A DNA stretch of 48,813 nucleotides from Deltaproteobacteria bacterium (GCA_020850995.1 JADZDP010000218.1:1-48813), one strand, 5' to 3'; positions 1 to 8,891 are shown, counted from the first letter of the stretch. The notes: generated from the sequence alone by a model not told the origin. A program made the numbers and translations.

Positions 1-3
1 CGG

Positions 4-22
4 CCCCCTCCGAAGGAGGGGG
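4..22. repeat. G/C-rich perfect hairpin
   Basis: An 8-bp perfect inverted repeat, CCCCCTCC and GGAGGGGG, is separated by GAA. It lies about 230 bp beyond the nuoC stop and may be part of a larger element cut by the window edge. There is no T-tract, so a terminator role is not shown. The same arm sequence recurs at 34514-34521 and 34637-34644. Confidence 0.6.
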
Positions 23-63
23 GCAGGGGGGTGGGCGTCAAGTGCCGGCGAGGCGCGCCATTG

Positions 64-107
64 TGGCTGCGCCTCAACGTGATCCTGTTTAGAGCACCGA
101 ACAGGTT
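64..107. repeat. Dispersed repeat, copy 1, with stem-loop
   Basis: Bases 64-95 match bases 42256-42287 at 31 of 32 positions, with weaker similarity for about 20 bp on the left and about 10 bp on the right. CCTGTT (84-89) can pair with AACAGG (100-105). Both copies have the same orientation and lie at or beyond the 3' end of a minus-strand gene. The rest of 1-254 shows no convincing gene. Confidence 0.7.
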
Positions 108-254
108 GACTCCCGTCGCCGGGCGCACCCTCGACGCCAATGCCGGCGTCGCGTCCTCGGCACGGGCCTACGGGCCCGCGCCTCCGGTGCTCCTGGGCCT
201 CGTCGTCGAGGATGCACCGGGCTCGGTCCGTCAACCTGATCGGTGCTCTCGCGC

Positions 255-775
255 TCAGGTCCGATACTGCGCGCGCGTGACCGTGAAGTCTGCGGGCTCG
301 CGCGGCAGCTGCTCGTCGCGGCGCAAGGGGTGGCCCTGCCAGCCCTCGGGCAAGAGGAGGCGCGTCAGGCTCGGGTGGCCGTCGAACACCACGCCGAACA
401 GGTCGAAGACCTCGCGCTCGAAGTTGTGCGCCCCGGCGAACACCGGCGTCACCGACGTCACCTGGCCGGCGCTGCGCGTCTTGAGGCGCGCCCAGCGGCG
501 CTCGCTCATGGAGTAGACCACCAGCTGCAGCTCGAAGCGCGGGCCGCTCTCCGCGGGACGCTCGGGATCGTCGACGCAGGTGAGGTCGACGAAGCGGGTG
601 AAGCCCGCCACATCGCGCAGCCAGCGCGCGCCGTCGGCGAAGCGCGCGGGCGGCACCTGCACCGTCTCGTGGCCGTCCTTCACGGCGTCGAGCGCGCGCG
701 TGGGCACGAAGGCGCTGGCCTCGGCCACCTGCGCGCGCATGCGCTCCGCCAAGGTGGATGCGGGAGCGTCGTGGC

Positions 776-779
<4 letters not shown>
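255..779 (-). CDS. nuoC: NADH-quinone oxidoreductase subunit C
   Basis: This is the 174-aa 30-kDa-type subunit of the peripheral arm of respiratory complex I, on the cytoplasmic side of the membrane. The family signature is clear at about residues 120-152: FEREVFDLFG, then DGHP and GWQGHPLRRD. The ATG at 777-779 overlaps the nuoB stop by four bases (ATGA), so translation is probably coupled. The protein is a stand-alone NuoC, not a NuoCD fusion. No nuoD follows between its stop and the window edge, so the complex I genes look split in this genome. Confidence 0.95.
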
Positions 780-1396
<617 letters not shown>

Positions 1397-1418
1397 CGCT
1401 GCCGCCTTTCCGTTGCGC

Positions 1419-1772
1419 TCAGTGCCAGCGCAGCGCGCCGCGGCCGCGGGCGTAGATCCAGCCGACGCCGAGCACCGCGAAGAAGGAGCCCATGGCCAAG
1501 AGACCCTCCCAGCCGAGGTCGCGGATCTGGATGGCCCACGGGTAAAAGAACAGGCCCTCGACGTCGAACACCAAGAACAGCATGGCGACGAGGGCGAAGC
1601 GCACGGGCCAGCGCGCCTGCGTGGGGTGCGCCTCGGAGACGCCGCACTCGTAGGGCCGCTCCTTGGCCGGCGTGGGCTTCTTCGGCGACAGGCGGCCGGC
1701 GAGCAGCGTGAAGGTGCCCGCCAGACCGGCAGCGATGGCGAGCCACAATGCGAGCATCCCGACGCCGGACAT
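1419..1772 (-). CDS. nuoA: NADH-quinone oxidoreductase subunit A
   Basis: This is the 117-aa small membrane subunit of complex I. Three hydrophobic segments are visible at about residues 4-25, 58-80 and 86-108. The family core YECG followed by RFALVAMLFLVFDVEGLFFYPWA is present. The start ATG at 1770-1772 has an AGAGGT-like ribosome site just upstream. A second in-frame ATG lies five codons in. It is the first gene of nuoABC and is divergent from mog, so the 91 bp at 1773-1863 should hold both promoters. Confidence 0.94.
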   Translation of the reverse strand: MSGVGMLALWLAIAAGLAGTFTLLAGRLSPKKPTPAKERPYECGVSEAHPTQARWPVRFALVAMLFLVFDVEGLFFYPWAIQIRDLGWEGLLAMGSFFAVLGVGWIYARGRGALRWH

Positions 1773-1863
1773 GCGGACCTCTGAGCGTGGGCTAACCGGA
1801 CGGGCGGCGCTCTGCAAGGCCGGCGCGTTTCCGCGTGGGCGCTCACCTGCTACTACGCTGCGC

Positions 1864-2418
1864 ATGACGACCACGCTCGCCAGGATCGGCATCGTCACGA
1901 CGTCCGACCGCGCCAGCCGCGGCGAGTACCACGACCAGGGCACGCCCGAGCTCGAGGCCGCGCTGCGCGAGATGATCGCCACCCCCTTCGACGTCGAGAG
2001 CCGCCTCATCCCCGACGAGCGCGCGCTCATCGAAGACACGCTGCGCGAGCTGGTGGACGAGGTGGGGTGCTGCCTGGTGGTGACCACCGGGGGCACCGGC
2101 CCCGCCCGCCGCGACGTCACGGTGGAGGCCACGCTGGCGGTGGGCCACAAGACCATGCCGGGCTTCGGCGAGCTCATGAGGAAGGTGAGCCTCGACAAGG
2201 TGCCCACGGCCATCTTGTCGCGCCAAGAGGCGGTGATCCGCTACGCCGATCCCCAGGGCGGCGCCCTCATCGTCAACCTGCCGGGCAGCATCAAGGCGAT
2301 CCGGGAGTGCCTGCTCGCCGTCATGCCCGCCATCCCCTACTGCATCGATCTCATCGGCGGCCCACCCCTCGAGACCCATGAAGCGGTGGTGCGCGCCTTT
2401 CGTCCGAAGAAGAAGTGA
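1864..2418 (+). CDS. mog: Molybdopterin adenylyltransferase (MoaB/Mog family)
   Basis: The 184-aa cytoplasmic enzyme belongs to the family that adenylates molybdopterin before metal insertion in molybdenum cofactor synthesis. The substrate-binding motif GGTGPARRD is at about residues 76-84. It is followed by the Mog-type MPGFGELMRK and AILSRQ segments and the NLPGSIKA loop. Length and order fit Mog more closely than the fused eukaryotic forms; MoaB-like naming is possible. The start is the ATG at 1864, giving MTTTLARIGI. The stop overlaps the region of the next gene, suggesting a two-gene unit. Confidence 0.92.
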   Translation: MTTTLARIGIVTTSDRASRGEYHDQGTPELEAALREMIATPFDVESRLIPDERALIEDTLRELVDEVGCCLVVTTGGTGPARRDVTVEATLAVGHKTMPGFGELMRKVSLDKVPTAILSRQEAVIRYADPQGGALIVNLPGSIKAIRECLLAVMPAIPYCIDLIGGPPLETHEAVVRAFRPKKK

Positions 2419-2432
2419 ACGCCGGAGCCCTC

Positions 2433-3473
2433 ATGCACGCGCTGTCCTTGGCCCTGTTGCTCGCCCTCGCGCCGCCCACCACCGAGGACCTGGTCAAGCT
2501 CGGCGAGGGCTTGGCCGGGCGCGGCGACGGCAAAAAGGCCATCGGCCACCTCGACAAAGCGCTGGCCGCCGCGGACCTCACGATCGAGCAGCGCGGCCGC
2601 GCCGAGAAGGCCTATGGCCTGGCGCTCTTGCAGCAGAAGAAGCCCGGCGACGCCGCGCAACACCTGGCCCGCGCCGTGGAGGCCTTGCCGAAAGACGAGA
2701 AGGCCTGGCTGCTGCTCGGCGTCGCCCACGACGGCGCCGAGCAGTACGCCGAGGCCATCGCCGCGTACCACAAGGGCACGACGCAGTTGCCCAAGTCGCC
2801 CACCCTCAAGCACGAGCTCGGCATGGCGCTCTTGCAGGCCGGCAAGAACGACGAGGCCGCCAAGGTGCTGGTGGAGGGCACCAAGCTGGCATCGCAAGAC
2901 CCCGAGCTCGCCACCGACGCCGCCTACGCGCTCGTCGTGGTGGGCAAGCACAAAGAGGCCAAGGAGCAGGCCGCGCTGGCCGTGTCCTTGGCGCCCGAGA
3001 GCGCCGATGCGCTCTTCAACCTGGGCAGCGCCGAGGCCGGGCTCGGCAACGCCAAGGCCGCGCGCGACGCGCTGTCGCGCGCGCTCTCCATCGACGACAC
3101 CCACGTGCCCTCGCTCTTGCAGCTCGCGCACCTCGACGCGGCAGCGAAGAAGCACGACGCGGCCGCCAAGGGCTGGCTGCGCGTCTTGCAGGTCGAGCCC
3201 GACAACGCCCGCGCCAAGGCCGGCCTCGGCATCGCGCTGGCGCAGCTCGGCACCGACGACGTCAAGGCCAAGGGCCTGCTCGAGCAGACCGTGCACGTGG
3301 ACCCGAAGAACGCGCAGGCGCTGGCCCTCCTCGGCGACATCGCCGAGCGCGCGGGTGACCTCGACCAGGCGCTCAAGCGCTACGACGCCGTGAAGAAGCT
3401 CTTGCCGAATGACGCTGGCGTGAAGGCGCGGATCGAGGAGCTGCGGGCGAAGAAGAAGGGCGCGAAGAAGTGA
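2433..3473 (+). CDS. Exported TPR-repeat protein
   Basis: A hydrophobic signal-like N-terminus (MHALSLALLLALA) is followed by about eight to nine tetratricopeptide-type helical repeats across roughly 320 residues, ending in a Lys-rich tail. Examples are the units around AWLLLGVAHDGAEQYAEAIAAY and ALALLGDIAERAGDLDQALKRY. The role is probably a periplasmic or membrane-facing protein scaffold; no enzyme motif is visible. The ATG at 2433 has a GGAG site six bases upstream. A GTG at 2415 overlapping the mog stop is an alternative that would spoil the signal peptide. Confidence 0.85.
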   Translation: MHALSLALLLALAPPTTEDLVKLGEGLAGRGDGKKAIGHLDKALAAADLTIEQRGRAEKAYGLALLQQKKPGDAAQHLARAVEALPKDEKAWLLLGVAHDGAEQYAEAIAAYHKGTTQLPKSPTLKHELGMALLQAGKNDEAAKVLVEGTKLASQDPELATDAAYALVVVGKHKEAKEQAALAVSLAPESADALFNLGSAEAGLGNAKAARDALSRALSIDDTHVPSLLQLAHLDAAAKKHDAAAKGWLRVLQVEPDNARAKAGLGIALAQLGTDDVKAKGLLEQTVHVDPKNAQALALLGDIAERAGDLDQALKRYDAVKKLLPNDAGVKARIEELRAKKKGAKK

Positions 3474-3527
3474 GCTCCGGTCTCTGAGCTGGCGTTCCGC
3501 GGGGATGACGGTAGGTGCGAAGGCAGT

Positions 3528-3554
3528 CGGCAGAAGCGGCAGAAGCGGCAGAAG
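3528..3554. repeat. 9-bp tandem repeat, three copies
   Basis: Three perfect copies of CGGCAGAAG stand in the gene-free region after the TPR gene. They are noncoding, and no function is visible. Confidence 0.85.
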
Positions 3555-3588
3555 AGGTTGGGGCTTGTCGTGGCGCCGTCATGGCGGC

Positions 3589-3876
3589 ATCGCTGCTCTC
3601 GCGAGAGCGAGCGGCGGTGCGTTCCTGTACGATCGGCGTGCAGGGTGACGACGTCACTGGTAGCTTGAACGGACCCCCTTCCACCTCTTCCCCCAGAGTA
3701 CTGGGGGAAGCCGTGCCGGGCTCGCCACAGCGGAGCGGCGAAGCTGGCACGGCCCTCTCCAGTCCTCTGGGGAGGGATCTAGGGAGGGGTCCGTCGTGCT
3801 CTCCCGGATGCTCCGCCAACACGGCACGCCGACTCTGCCCAAGGGTACCGCCGTTTGCTCTCGCGAGAGCAGCGAT
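3589..3876. mobile_element. 288-bp element with terminal inverted repeats (MITE-like)
   Basis: Bases 3589-3620 and 3845-3876 are inverted copies of each other with three mismatches in 32. Similarity continues inward: TCGGCGTGC occurs at the same distance from both ends. Each end contains the 14-bp palindrome GCTCTCGCGAGAGC. No open frame with protein-like features lies inside and no transposase is present. No target duplication is obvious. It could be a nonautonomous transposable element, an extragenic repeat, or a structured RNA. Copy number elsewhere would decide. Confidence 0.6.
3671..3792. other. Cloverleaf-like secondary structure
   Basis: An outer stem, GGACCCC (3671-3677) with GGGGTCC (3786-3792), encloses three abutting hairpins. 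Arm 1 is CTTCCCCCAG/CTGGGGGAAG (3687-3710, 4-base loop). Arm 2 is GCCGTGCC/GGCACGGC (3710-3753) with an inner imperfect stem. Arm 3 is CCCTCTCCAG/CTGGGGAGGG (3753-3776, one G-U pair). It sits at the centre of the inverted-repeat element. It is not a tRNA: arm lengths and loops do not fit. Confidence 0.6.
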
Positions 3877-4175
3877 CGTCGACGAAGGCGGGACAACAAG
3901 CCCCAGATCCTCCTTCCGCAGCAAGGACCCCAGATCCTGCGAACGACCCCCCGACCGCGCACTACGACGCCGGACGATGACGCCAACCACGAGCTTCGAC
4001 GACCAGCACCGCAGGTCGCACGATCGCGGATTTTCACGGCCGCCCCCACAGGGGCCCGCATCCGAAAGCGGGCTGACGGCGGCGGGGGCAATTGGCCGGT
4101 GGCGCGGCCCTTGCTTCGGACGCTACGCTGTTGATCGCGATTGGCACGCTCGCCAGACGCCACGTCGAGGCCGTG
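3877..4175. other. Gene-free leader upstream of the redox operon
   Basis: No convincing gene is seen. The 11-base string CCCCAGATCCT occurs twice, at 3901-3911 and 3928-3938. The promoter of the operon beginning at 4176 should lie here, but I cannot name a clear -35/-10 pair. Confidence 0.4.
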
Positions 4176-7121
4176 ATGAGCTCCGCTGCCCTGCCACGCC
4201 CGCTTCGGACCCTCGCGGGGCTCGCTGTGCTGGCCCTAGGGAGCGGCTGTGGCTGTGATCAGCTGGTGACGCCGCGCGCGGTCTTTGACCGCGACGTGGT
4301 GCCCTTCGTCGAGCACCGCTGCAGCTCCAACCTGTGCCACGGCGTGCCCGAGGGCAGCGAGGCCCTGGGCGACGTGGTCGATTGGGAGCGCCTCTTCTTC
4401 CTCACCGACGCCGGCGGCAAGCTGCTCGACAAGGACGCCGCCTACGCCACCGTCAAACGCGTCATCGACCCCACGGCGCCGGCCTTCTCGAGCCTGTTGC
4501 GCAAGCCCTTGCCCGAACCCGACGGTGGCATCCCGCACCAGGGCGGCGCACAATTCGCCTCGCGCCACGATCCCGACTACCTGGCCATGCTCGCGTGGGT
4601 GGCGAGCGAACAAGGCGGCGGCGAGACCGCGCCGCCCCTCAACGACAACGAGGCCCTATTCGCCTCCACCGTTGAGCCCGTGCTGCAGACGGCGGGCTGC
4701 GCCAACGCCAACTGCCACGGCGTGCAGGTGGCGGTGCCCTTCCGCCTCGACCCCGGCATCGACGGCGAGCGCTCGGTGGCGCAGTCGCGCGCCAACTACG
4801 AGGCCGCGCGCAGCATGCTGGCGCTCGACGGAGACCCGCGCCAGTCGCGCCTGCTCAAGAAGGCGCTGCCCCTGCACAAGGGCGGCATGGCGCACAAGGG
4901 CGGCAACACCTCCTTCTTGTTCGACGACACCGAGCTCGACACCCGCGTCGAGCGCATCCTCGCGTGGGCCTGCGCTGAGCGCGCGGCGCGCACGAGCGCG
5001 CCGTGTGCTGCGGCCGGCGAGCAGCTCATCGAGGGCGTCGTGTTCGTGCGCGGGCCGGTGGCGCCCGAAGACCCCTTCGACCTCGACGTGTTCGTGCCCG
5101 GCACCGACCTCTTCTTAGCGCGCCTCGAGGCGGGCTCGTCGACACCGGTGGAGATCCGCAACTTGACGGCAGCGCTGCACGCGGGGCCCGCCGACGTGCG
5201 CGACCCCGCCGTCGACGCCACGGGCACGCGCGTGGCGTTCAGCATGCGCGAGAGCGCCGAGGGCGGGCACGAGCTCTGGGAGCTCGACCTCGGCACGGGT
5301 GCCGCGCGGCAGCTCACCAGCGACGCCGGGCGCGCGAGCGGCGCGCTGGTGACCAACCGCGATCCCACCTGGGGGCCCGACGGGCATGTGTGGTTCGTCT
5401 CCACGCGCGGCGGCGTGCTCGAGGACCGCGGGCCGCGCCTCGACGGCGACCTCTACGAGCTCTACCCTGCCACGGGCGCCATCGAGCGCCGCACCAGCAC
5501 GCCCCACATCGAGCGCAAGCCGGTGTTCTTCGTCACCGGTGAGGAGGCGGGCAACGAGATCGGCTTCTCCGCCCTGCGCGAGGCCGTGGGGCGGCAGCGG
5601 CGCGCGCACCCCTTCCGCTTCCCGCCGAGCCTCGAGACCGAGTACCACCAGCAGTTCGGCATCACGCCCGACGAGGATCTCTTCTTCGACATGCGCGAGC
5701 TGGCTGATGGCCGCTACGCCGTCATCATCGGTGACCTCGAGAACGTGTGGCCCGGCGGGCGCCTGGGCATCGTCGACCGCAACTTCGGCCCCGAGATCCC
5801 GCAGAGCCGCGCCGACGAGGCGCCGGCCTTGCCCTTCTACGCGGCACCGCTGTCCCGCCTCGACGACGAGGCAGCGTCGTCCGGCGTCACGGCAACGTAC
5901 TACCGCGACCCGGTGGGTCTGCCCGACGGCCGCATCCTCACGGCTAGCGCGCCCGGGCCCGTCGACCTCGCCGACGCGAGCGCGACCATGGATCTGCGCA
6001 TCGAGGTGCTGACCTTGAGCGAGGACCTCGACGCCCACGGCGCGCGCCTGCACAGCCGCGAGCTGCTCATCGACGAGCCCGGCGTGGCCGACTTCGATCC
6101 CGAGCCCGTCTACGTGAAGAAGCCGGCCGAGCTGTTGCCGATCACCTGGGACCCCGCGAAGCAAACGGGCATCTTGCGCCACCAGGGGCTGCCGCTCATC
6201 GACGCCATCATCAGCGGGCTGGCGCCCACCGGCGCCAAGGTCGAGCACAGCGAGTTTCGCTACGTGCGCCTGGTGGAGGCCCTGCCCACTCCCGCGAGCG
6301 CGGCCACCTCGGTGCCCGCCGACGAGACGCGCGCCTTGGCGGCTGGCGCCACCGCCGCTTCGCTGCGCGGGCGCACGCCGGCGCGCGTGCTCGCCGAGCT
6401 GCCGCTCGAGGCCGACGGTACCTTCCAGGTGGAGGTGCCCGCGTGGGTCCCCTTCCGTCTGGAGGGGCTCGACGCCGACCACATGGCGCTCGGCACGCTG
6501 CACAACCGCTGGTACTACCTGGCGCCAGGGCAGGTGATGACGCAGGGGGCGTCGTCGTTCAAGCCCGACACCTACTCCACGCGCTGCGCCGCCTGTCACG
6601 GCGCGGTCAGTGGCAATCCCGCCGAGGTGTTCACGCGGCCCGATATCCTCACCACCGCCTCGGTCACCTTGGCGCGCTACCAAGGGAAGAACCCGCGCCG
6701 GCCCATCGCGCCCACCCTGGTCGGCGAGGGCACGCGGTTCACGGTCGACTTCGTCGACGACGTGCAGCCAATCCTGAGCGCGCGCTGCGCTGGCTGCCAC
6801 AGCGGCGCCGAGCCTGCGGGCGGGCTCAGCCTCAGCGACGCGCCCACCACGCACTACTCGGACGCCTACGAGAGCCTGCTCGCGCCCGGCTTCGGCTCCG
6901 GCGGTGGGCGCCGCTACGTCGACGACGAGGACGGCAGCGCGCGCCATAGCTACCTCGTCGAGCGCCTGCGCGGTGAGGAGCTCGAGGCGCCCGAGCGCTT
7001 GCCGCTCGGCGCCGCGCCGCACCCCGGTGACGTCGAGGGCGAGCCGCTCAGCGCCGAGGAGCTGCAGCTGCTGGTGCGCTGGATCGACCTCGGCGCGAGC
7101 TACCGCGGGAGGGCGCCATGA
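4176..7121 (+). CDS. HzsA-like multihaem beta-propeller lipoprotein
   Basis: This 981-aa exported protein has a lipoprotein-type signal ending in LALGSGC (Cys25). Two CX4CH haem-type sites stand at residues 49-55 and 175-181, each followed by an LP...GG..H.GG block. A TolB-like propeller occupies the middle (about 330-600), with phrases such as DATGTRVAFS and DPTWGPDGHVWF. Two CXXCH sites lie near the C-terminus (804-808, 871-875). The order propeller then C-terminal CXXCH resembles the alpha subunit family of hydrazine synthase (HzsA-like), which is widespread outside anammox bacteria. Real hydrazine synthesis is not implied. The ATG at 4176 has GAGG five bases upstream. The ends overlap the next gene. 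Confidence 0.85.
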   Translation: MSSAALPRPLRTLAGLAVLALGSGCGCDQLVTPRAVFDRDVVPFVEHRCSSNLCHGVPEGSEALGDVVDWERLFFLTDAGGKLLDKDAAYATVKRVIDPTAPAFSSLLRKPLPEPDGGIPHQGGAQFASRHDPDYLAMLAWVASEQGGGETAPPLNDNEALFASTVEPVLQTAGCANANCHGVQVAVPFRLDPGIDGERSVAQSRANYEAARSMLALDGDPRQSRLLKKALPLHKGGMAHKGGNTSFLFDDTELDTRVERILAWACAERAARTSAPCAAAGEQLIEGVVFVRGPVAPEDPFDLDVFVPGTDLFLARLEAGSSTPVEIRNLTAALHAGPADVRDPAVDATGTRVAFSMRESAEGGHELWELDLGTGAARQLTSDAGRASGALVTNRDPTWGPDGHVWFVSTRGGVLEDRGPRLDGDLYELYPATGAIERRTSTPHIERKPVFFVTGEEAGNEIGFSALREAVGRQRRAHPFRFPPSLETEYHQQFGITPDEDLFFDMRELADGRYAVIIGDLENVWPGGRLGIVDRNFGPEIPQSRADEAPALPFYAAPLSRLDDEAASSGVTATYYRDPVGLPDGRILTASAPGPVDLADASATMDLRIEVLTLSEDLDAHGARLHSRELLIDEPGVADFDPEPVYVKKPAELLPITWDPAKQTGILRHQGLPLIDAIISGLAPTGAKVEHSEFRYVRLVEALPTPASAATSVPADETRALAAGATAASLRGRTPARVLAELPLEADGTFQVEVPAWVPFRLEGLDADHMALGTLHNRWYYLAPGQVMTQGASSFKPDTYSTRCAACHGAVSGNPAEVFTRPDILTTASVTLARYQGKNPRRPIAPTLVGEGTRFTVDFVDDVQPILSARCAGCHSGAEPAGGLSLSDAPTTHYSDAYESLLAPGFGSGGGRRYVDDEDGSARHSYLVERLRGEELEAPERLPLGAAPHPGDVEGEPLSAEELQLLVRWIDLGASYRGRAP

Positions 7122-7594
7122 CGTCGCGCGCCGCGCTCGTCGTGATCGGCGCGCTCGCGTGCGTGCCGCTCGGCTGTGGACCCGAAGCCGAGCCCGTGGC
7201 GATGTCGTTCGGCGACACCGAGGCCTTCCGCGCCGACGTGCAGCCCATCCTCGCCGAGCGCTGCGCCAACCCGAGCTGCCACGGCGGCGACGCGCGCCCC
7301 CTCGAGCTCTACGCGACCCTGCGCCACCGGCTGGACCCGGCGAGCATCTTCGTCGACGAGCCCATCAGCGACGAGGAGCTGACCCTCAACCAACAGCGCG
7401 CGGCGTGCTTCATCAACGACCTCGACCACGGCTCCTCCCTGGCGCGCAAGCCCTTGCCGGTGGAGGAAGGCGGCGTGCAGCACGCTGGCGGCATCATCTT
7501 CTTGCGCGGCGACGACCCCGCCTACCTGCCGCTCAAGGCCTGGGTCGACGCCACCGCCGCCGGCAGCGCGAACGTGCAGGGGGTGGCGCCGTGA
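7118..7594 (+). CDS. Mono-haem CX4CH lipoprotein
   Basis: The 158-aa protein has a signal peptide and lipobox ending VPLGC (Cys20), so it is probably anchored in a membrane on the outside of the cytoplasm. One CX4CH site, CANPSCH, is at residues 49-55, followed by ARKPLPVEEGGVQHAGG. This module matches the two N-terminal modules of the upstream HzsA-like protein, so it looks like a stand-alone copy of that domain. The ATG overlaps the upstream stop by four bases, as expected for coupled translation. The substrate is unknown. Confidence 0.85.
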   Translation: MTSRAALVVIGALACVPLGCGPEAEPVAMSFGDTEAFRADVQPILAERCANPSCHGGDARPLELYATLRHRLDPASIFVDEPISDEELTLNQQRAACFINDLDHGSSLARKPLPVEEGGVQHAGGIIFLRGDDPAYLPLKAWVDATAAGSANVQGVAP

Positions 7595-7800
7595 AGCGCC
7601 TCGTGCTCGTTGCGCTCATGGTGGTGACCGCGGCGGCGTGCGCGCCCTTGCCGGCGTGGCAACGTGGGCTGCTGCTGTCGAAGGCGATGCAGGACCCGGC
7701 GGACCCCGACGCCGACGCCTTCGACGCCCACGTCACGTCCATCCACGAGACCGCGGCGGGCGCCAGCAGCGCAGGGGGCGTGTCGTGCGGCTGCAACTGA
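7591..7800 (+). CDS. DUF4266 small lipoprotein
   Basis: The 69-aa protein has a signal and lipobox giving Cys17 (VTAAACAPL). It then has the DUF4266 core PAWQRG...SKAMQ and a Gly/Ser-rich linker ending in GVSCGCN at the C-terminus. The GTG start overlaps the upstream stop (GTGA). From family knowledge, DUF4266 lipoproteins are commonly adjacent to DUF3570 proteins, ApbE and a thioredoxin-like protein; all of these are found here. The function is unknown. The invariant-looking terminal Cys-Gly-Cys could bind metal, take part in thiol chemistry or be modified. Confidence 0.85.
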   Translation: MKRLVLVALMVVTAAACAPLPAWQRGLLLSKAMQDPADPDADAFDAHVTSIHETAAGASSAGGVSCGCN

Positions 7801-8891
7801 CGCTGACGGTCGTCACCTTCGCCGCGTCGCCGGCGCTGGCCATGGAGACCACGGCCGACGCCCGCGTCAACGTGTACGCCGACGAGGAGCTCACCGTGAT
7901 GAACCACGGCGGCGTGGCCTCGGTGGAGACCGAGGAGGGCCTGCGCGCCAACGGCCATTACGGTGTCGACGTCATCTCGGGCGCCACTCGCTCGTACACG
8001 CCCGACGTCATCACCACGGCCACGCGCGTCGACGAGACCCGCCTCGAAGGTGGCGTGGGCGCCGGCGGCGTGCTCTTGCCGGGCCTGCGCCTCGACGGCG
8101 GCTACCTCAGCAGCAAAGAGCCCGACTTCTGGAGCCACCGCGCCAACCTCACGGCCGAGGCCGAGCTGTTCGAGCGGCGCGGCACGCTCAGCGTCAGCGC
8201 CGTGCTCGGCCTGCTGAGCGTGGGCCGCGTCGGCGATCCCTTGTACTCGGCGGAGGAGGGGCAGGCCGGCGTCGACGTCAGCTACGCGCACGCGCTCGGG
8301 CGCGCCACCTCGCTCACGGCGCGCGCCAGCGTGGGGCACTCGCTGTGCGAGGAGCAGCACGGTTGCGGTGCCAGCCCCTATCGCTACGTGCCGGTGGCGC
8401 TGCACGAGGGCGGCCCCGTCGTGGCGCTGCCCGAACGCCACCCGGCCACGCACACCACCGGCGCGCTGGCAGCGCGGCTCTCCCAGAGCGTCGGGAGCGG
8501 CGTCGCCGTGCATGGCGGCTACCGTGTGTATGTCGACTCCTGGGGCGTGGTGGGACACACCGCCGATGCGGCCGTGGCGCGGAGCTTCTTCGGCGAGCGG
8601 CTCGCGCTGCGCCTCGACACGCGCGCCTACGTGCAAGGGCCGGCGTCGTTCCACGACGACTACGTGATTGATGGTGGCGCGGCGCCGGGCTTTCGCACTG
8701 CCGATCGGCGCTTGGGCGCCATGCACGACGTGCTTGCCGGCGGCTCGGGCACCCTCGACCTTCCGTCGGTTGGGCCCGCGCGCTTGCGCGTGCAGCTGCG
8801 CGTGGCACACGCGTGGTTTCGCTACCACGACGCCGTCATCGCGGCGCGCGACGCCTGGATCGCAGGACTTGGGGTAGGAGCGAGCTTCTAA
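7785..8891 (+). CDS. DUF3570 protein with ApbE-type flavinylation motif
   Basis: The 368-aa exported protein has a short signal peptide (GTG start at 7785, cleavage probably after SPALA). The rest alternates polar and aromatic residues, ends in a hydrophobic-Phe C-terminus (GVGASF), and is consistent with an outer-membrane beta-barrel. Residues 62-68 read DVISGAT, matching the D-x-x-S/T-G-A-S/T motif where ApbE links FMN; Thr68 would be the acceptor. It overlaps the DUF4266 gene by 16 bases. The molecular role of DUF3570 is not established; flavinylation is inference from motif and operon. Confidence 0.83.
   Translation: MRLQLTLTVVTFAASPALAMETTADARVNVYADEELTVMNHGGVASVETEEGLRANGHYGVDVISGATRSYTPDVITTATRVDETRLEGGVGAGGVLLPGLRLDGGYLSSKEPDFWSHRANLTAEAELFERRGTLSVSAVLGLLSVGRVGDPLYSAEEGQAGVDVSYAHALGRATSLTARASVGHSLCEEQHGCGASPYRYVPVALHEGGPVVALPERHPATHTTGALAARLSQSVGSGVAVHGGYRVYVDSWGVVGHTADAAVARSFFGERLALRLDTRAYVQGPASFHDDYVIDGGAAPGFRTADRRLGAMHDVLAGGSGTLDLPSVGPARLRVQLRVAHAWFRYHDAVIAARDAWIAGLGVGASF

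Noticed and set aside
3671..3792. tRNA gene
   Set aside because: The cloverleaf has 10-bp arms, no T-loop or anticodon-arm consensus and no CCA-like end.
5115..7022. Long minus-strand open frame (635 codons) opposite the HzsA-like gene
   Set aside because: It is His/Arg/Gly-rich without any domain, mirrors the high-GC plus-strand codons and lacks a credible start. The plus-strand protein has clear motifs.
4176..7121. True hydrazine synthase subunit
   Set aside because: Only the general HzsA-like layout is shared. No HzsB/HzsC partners or anammox genes are present.
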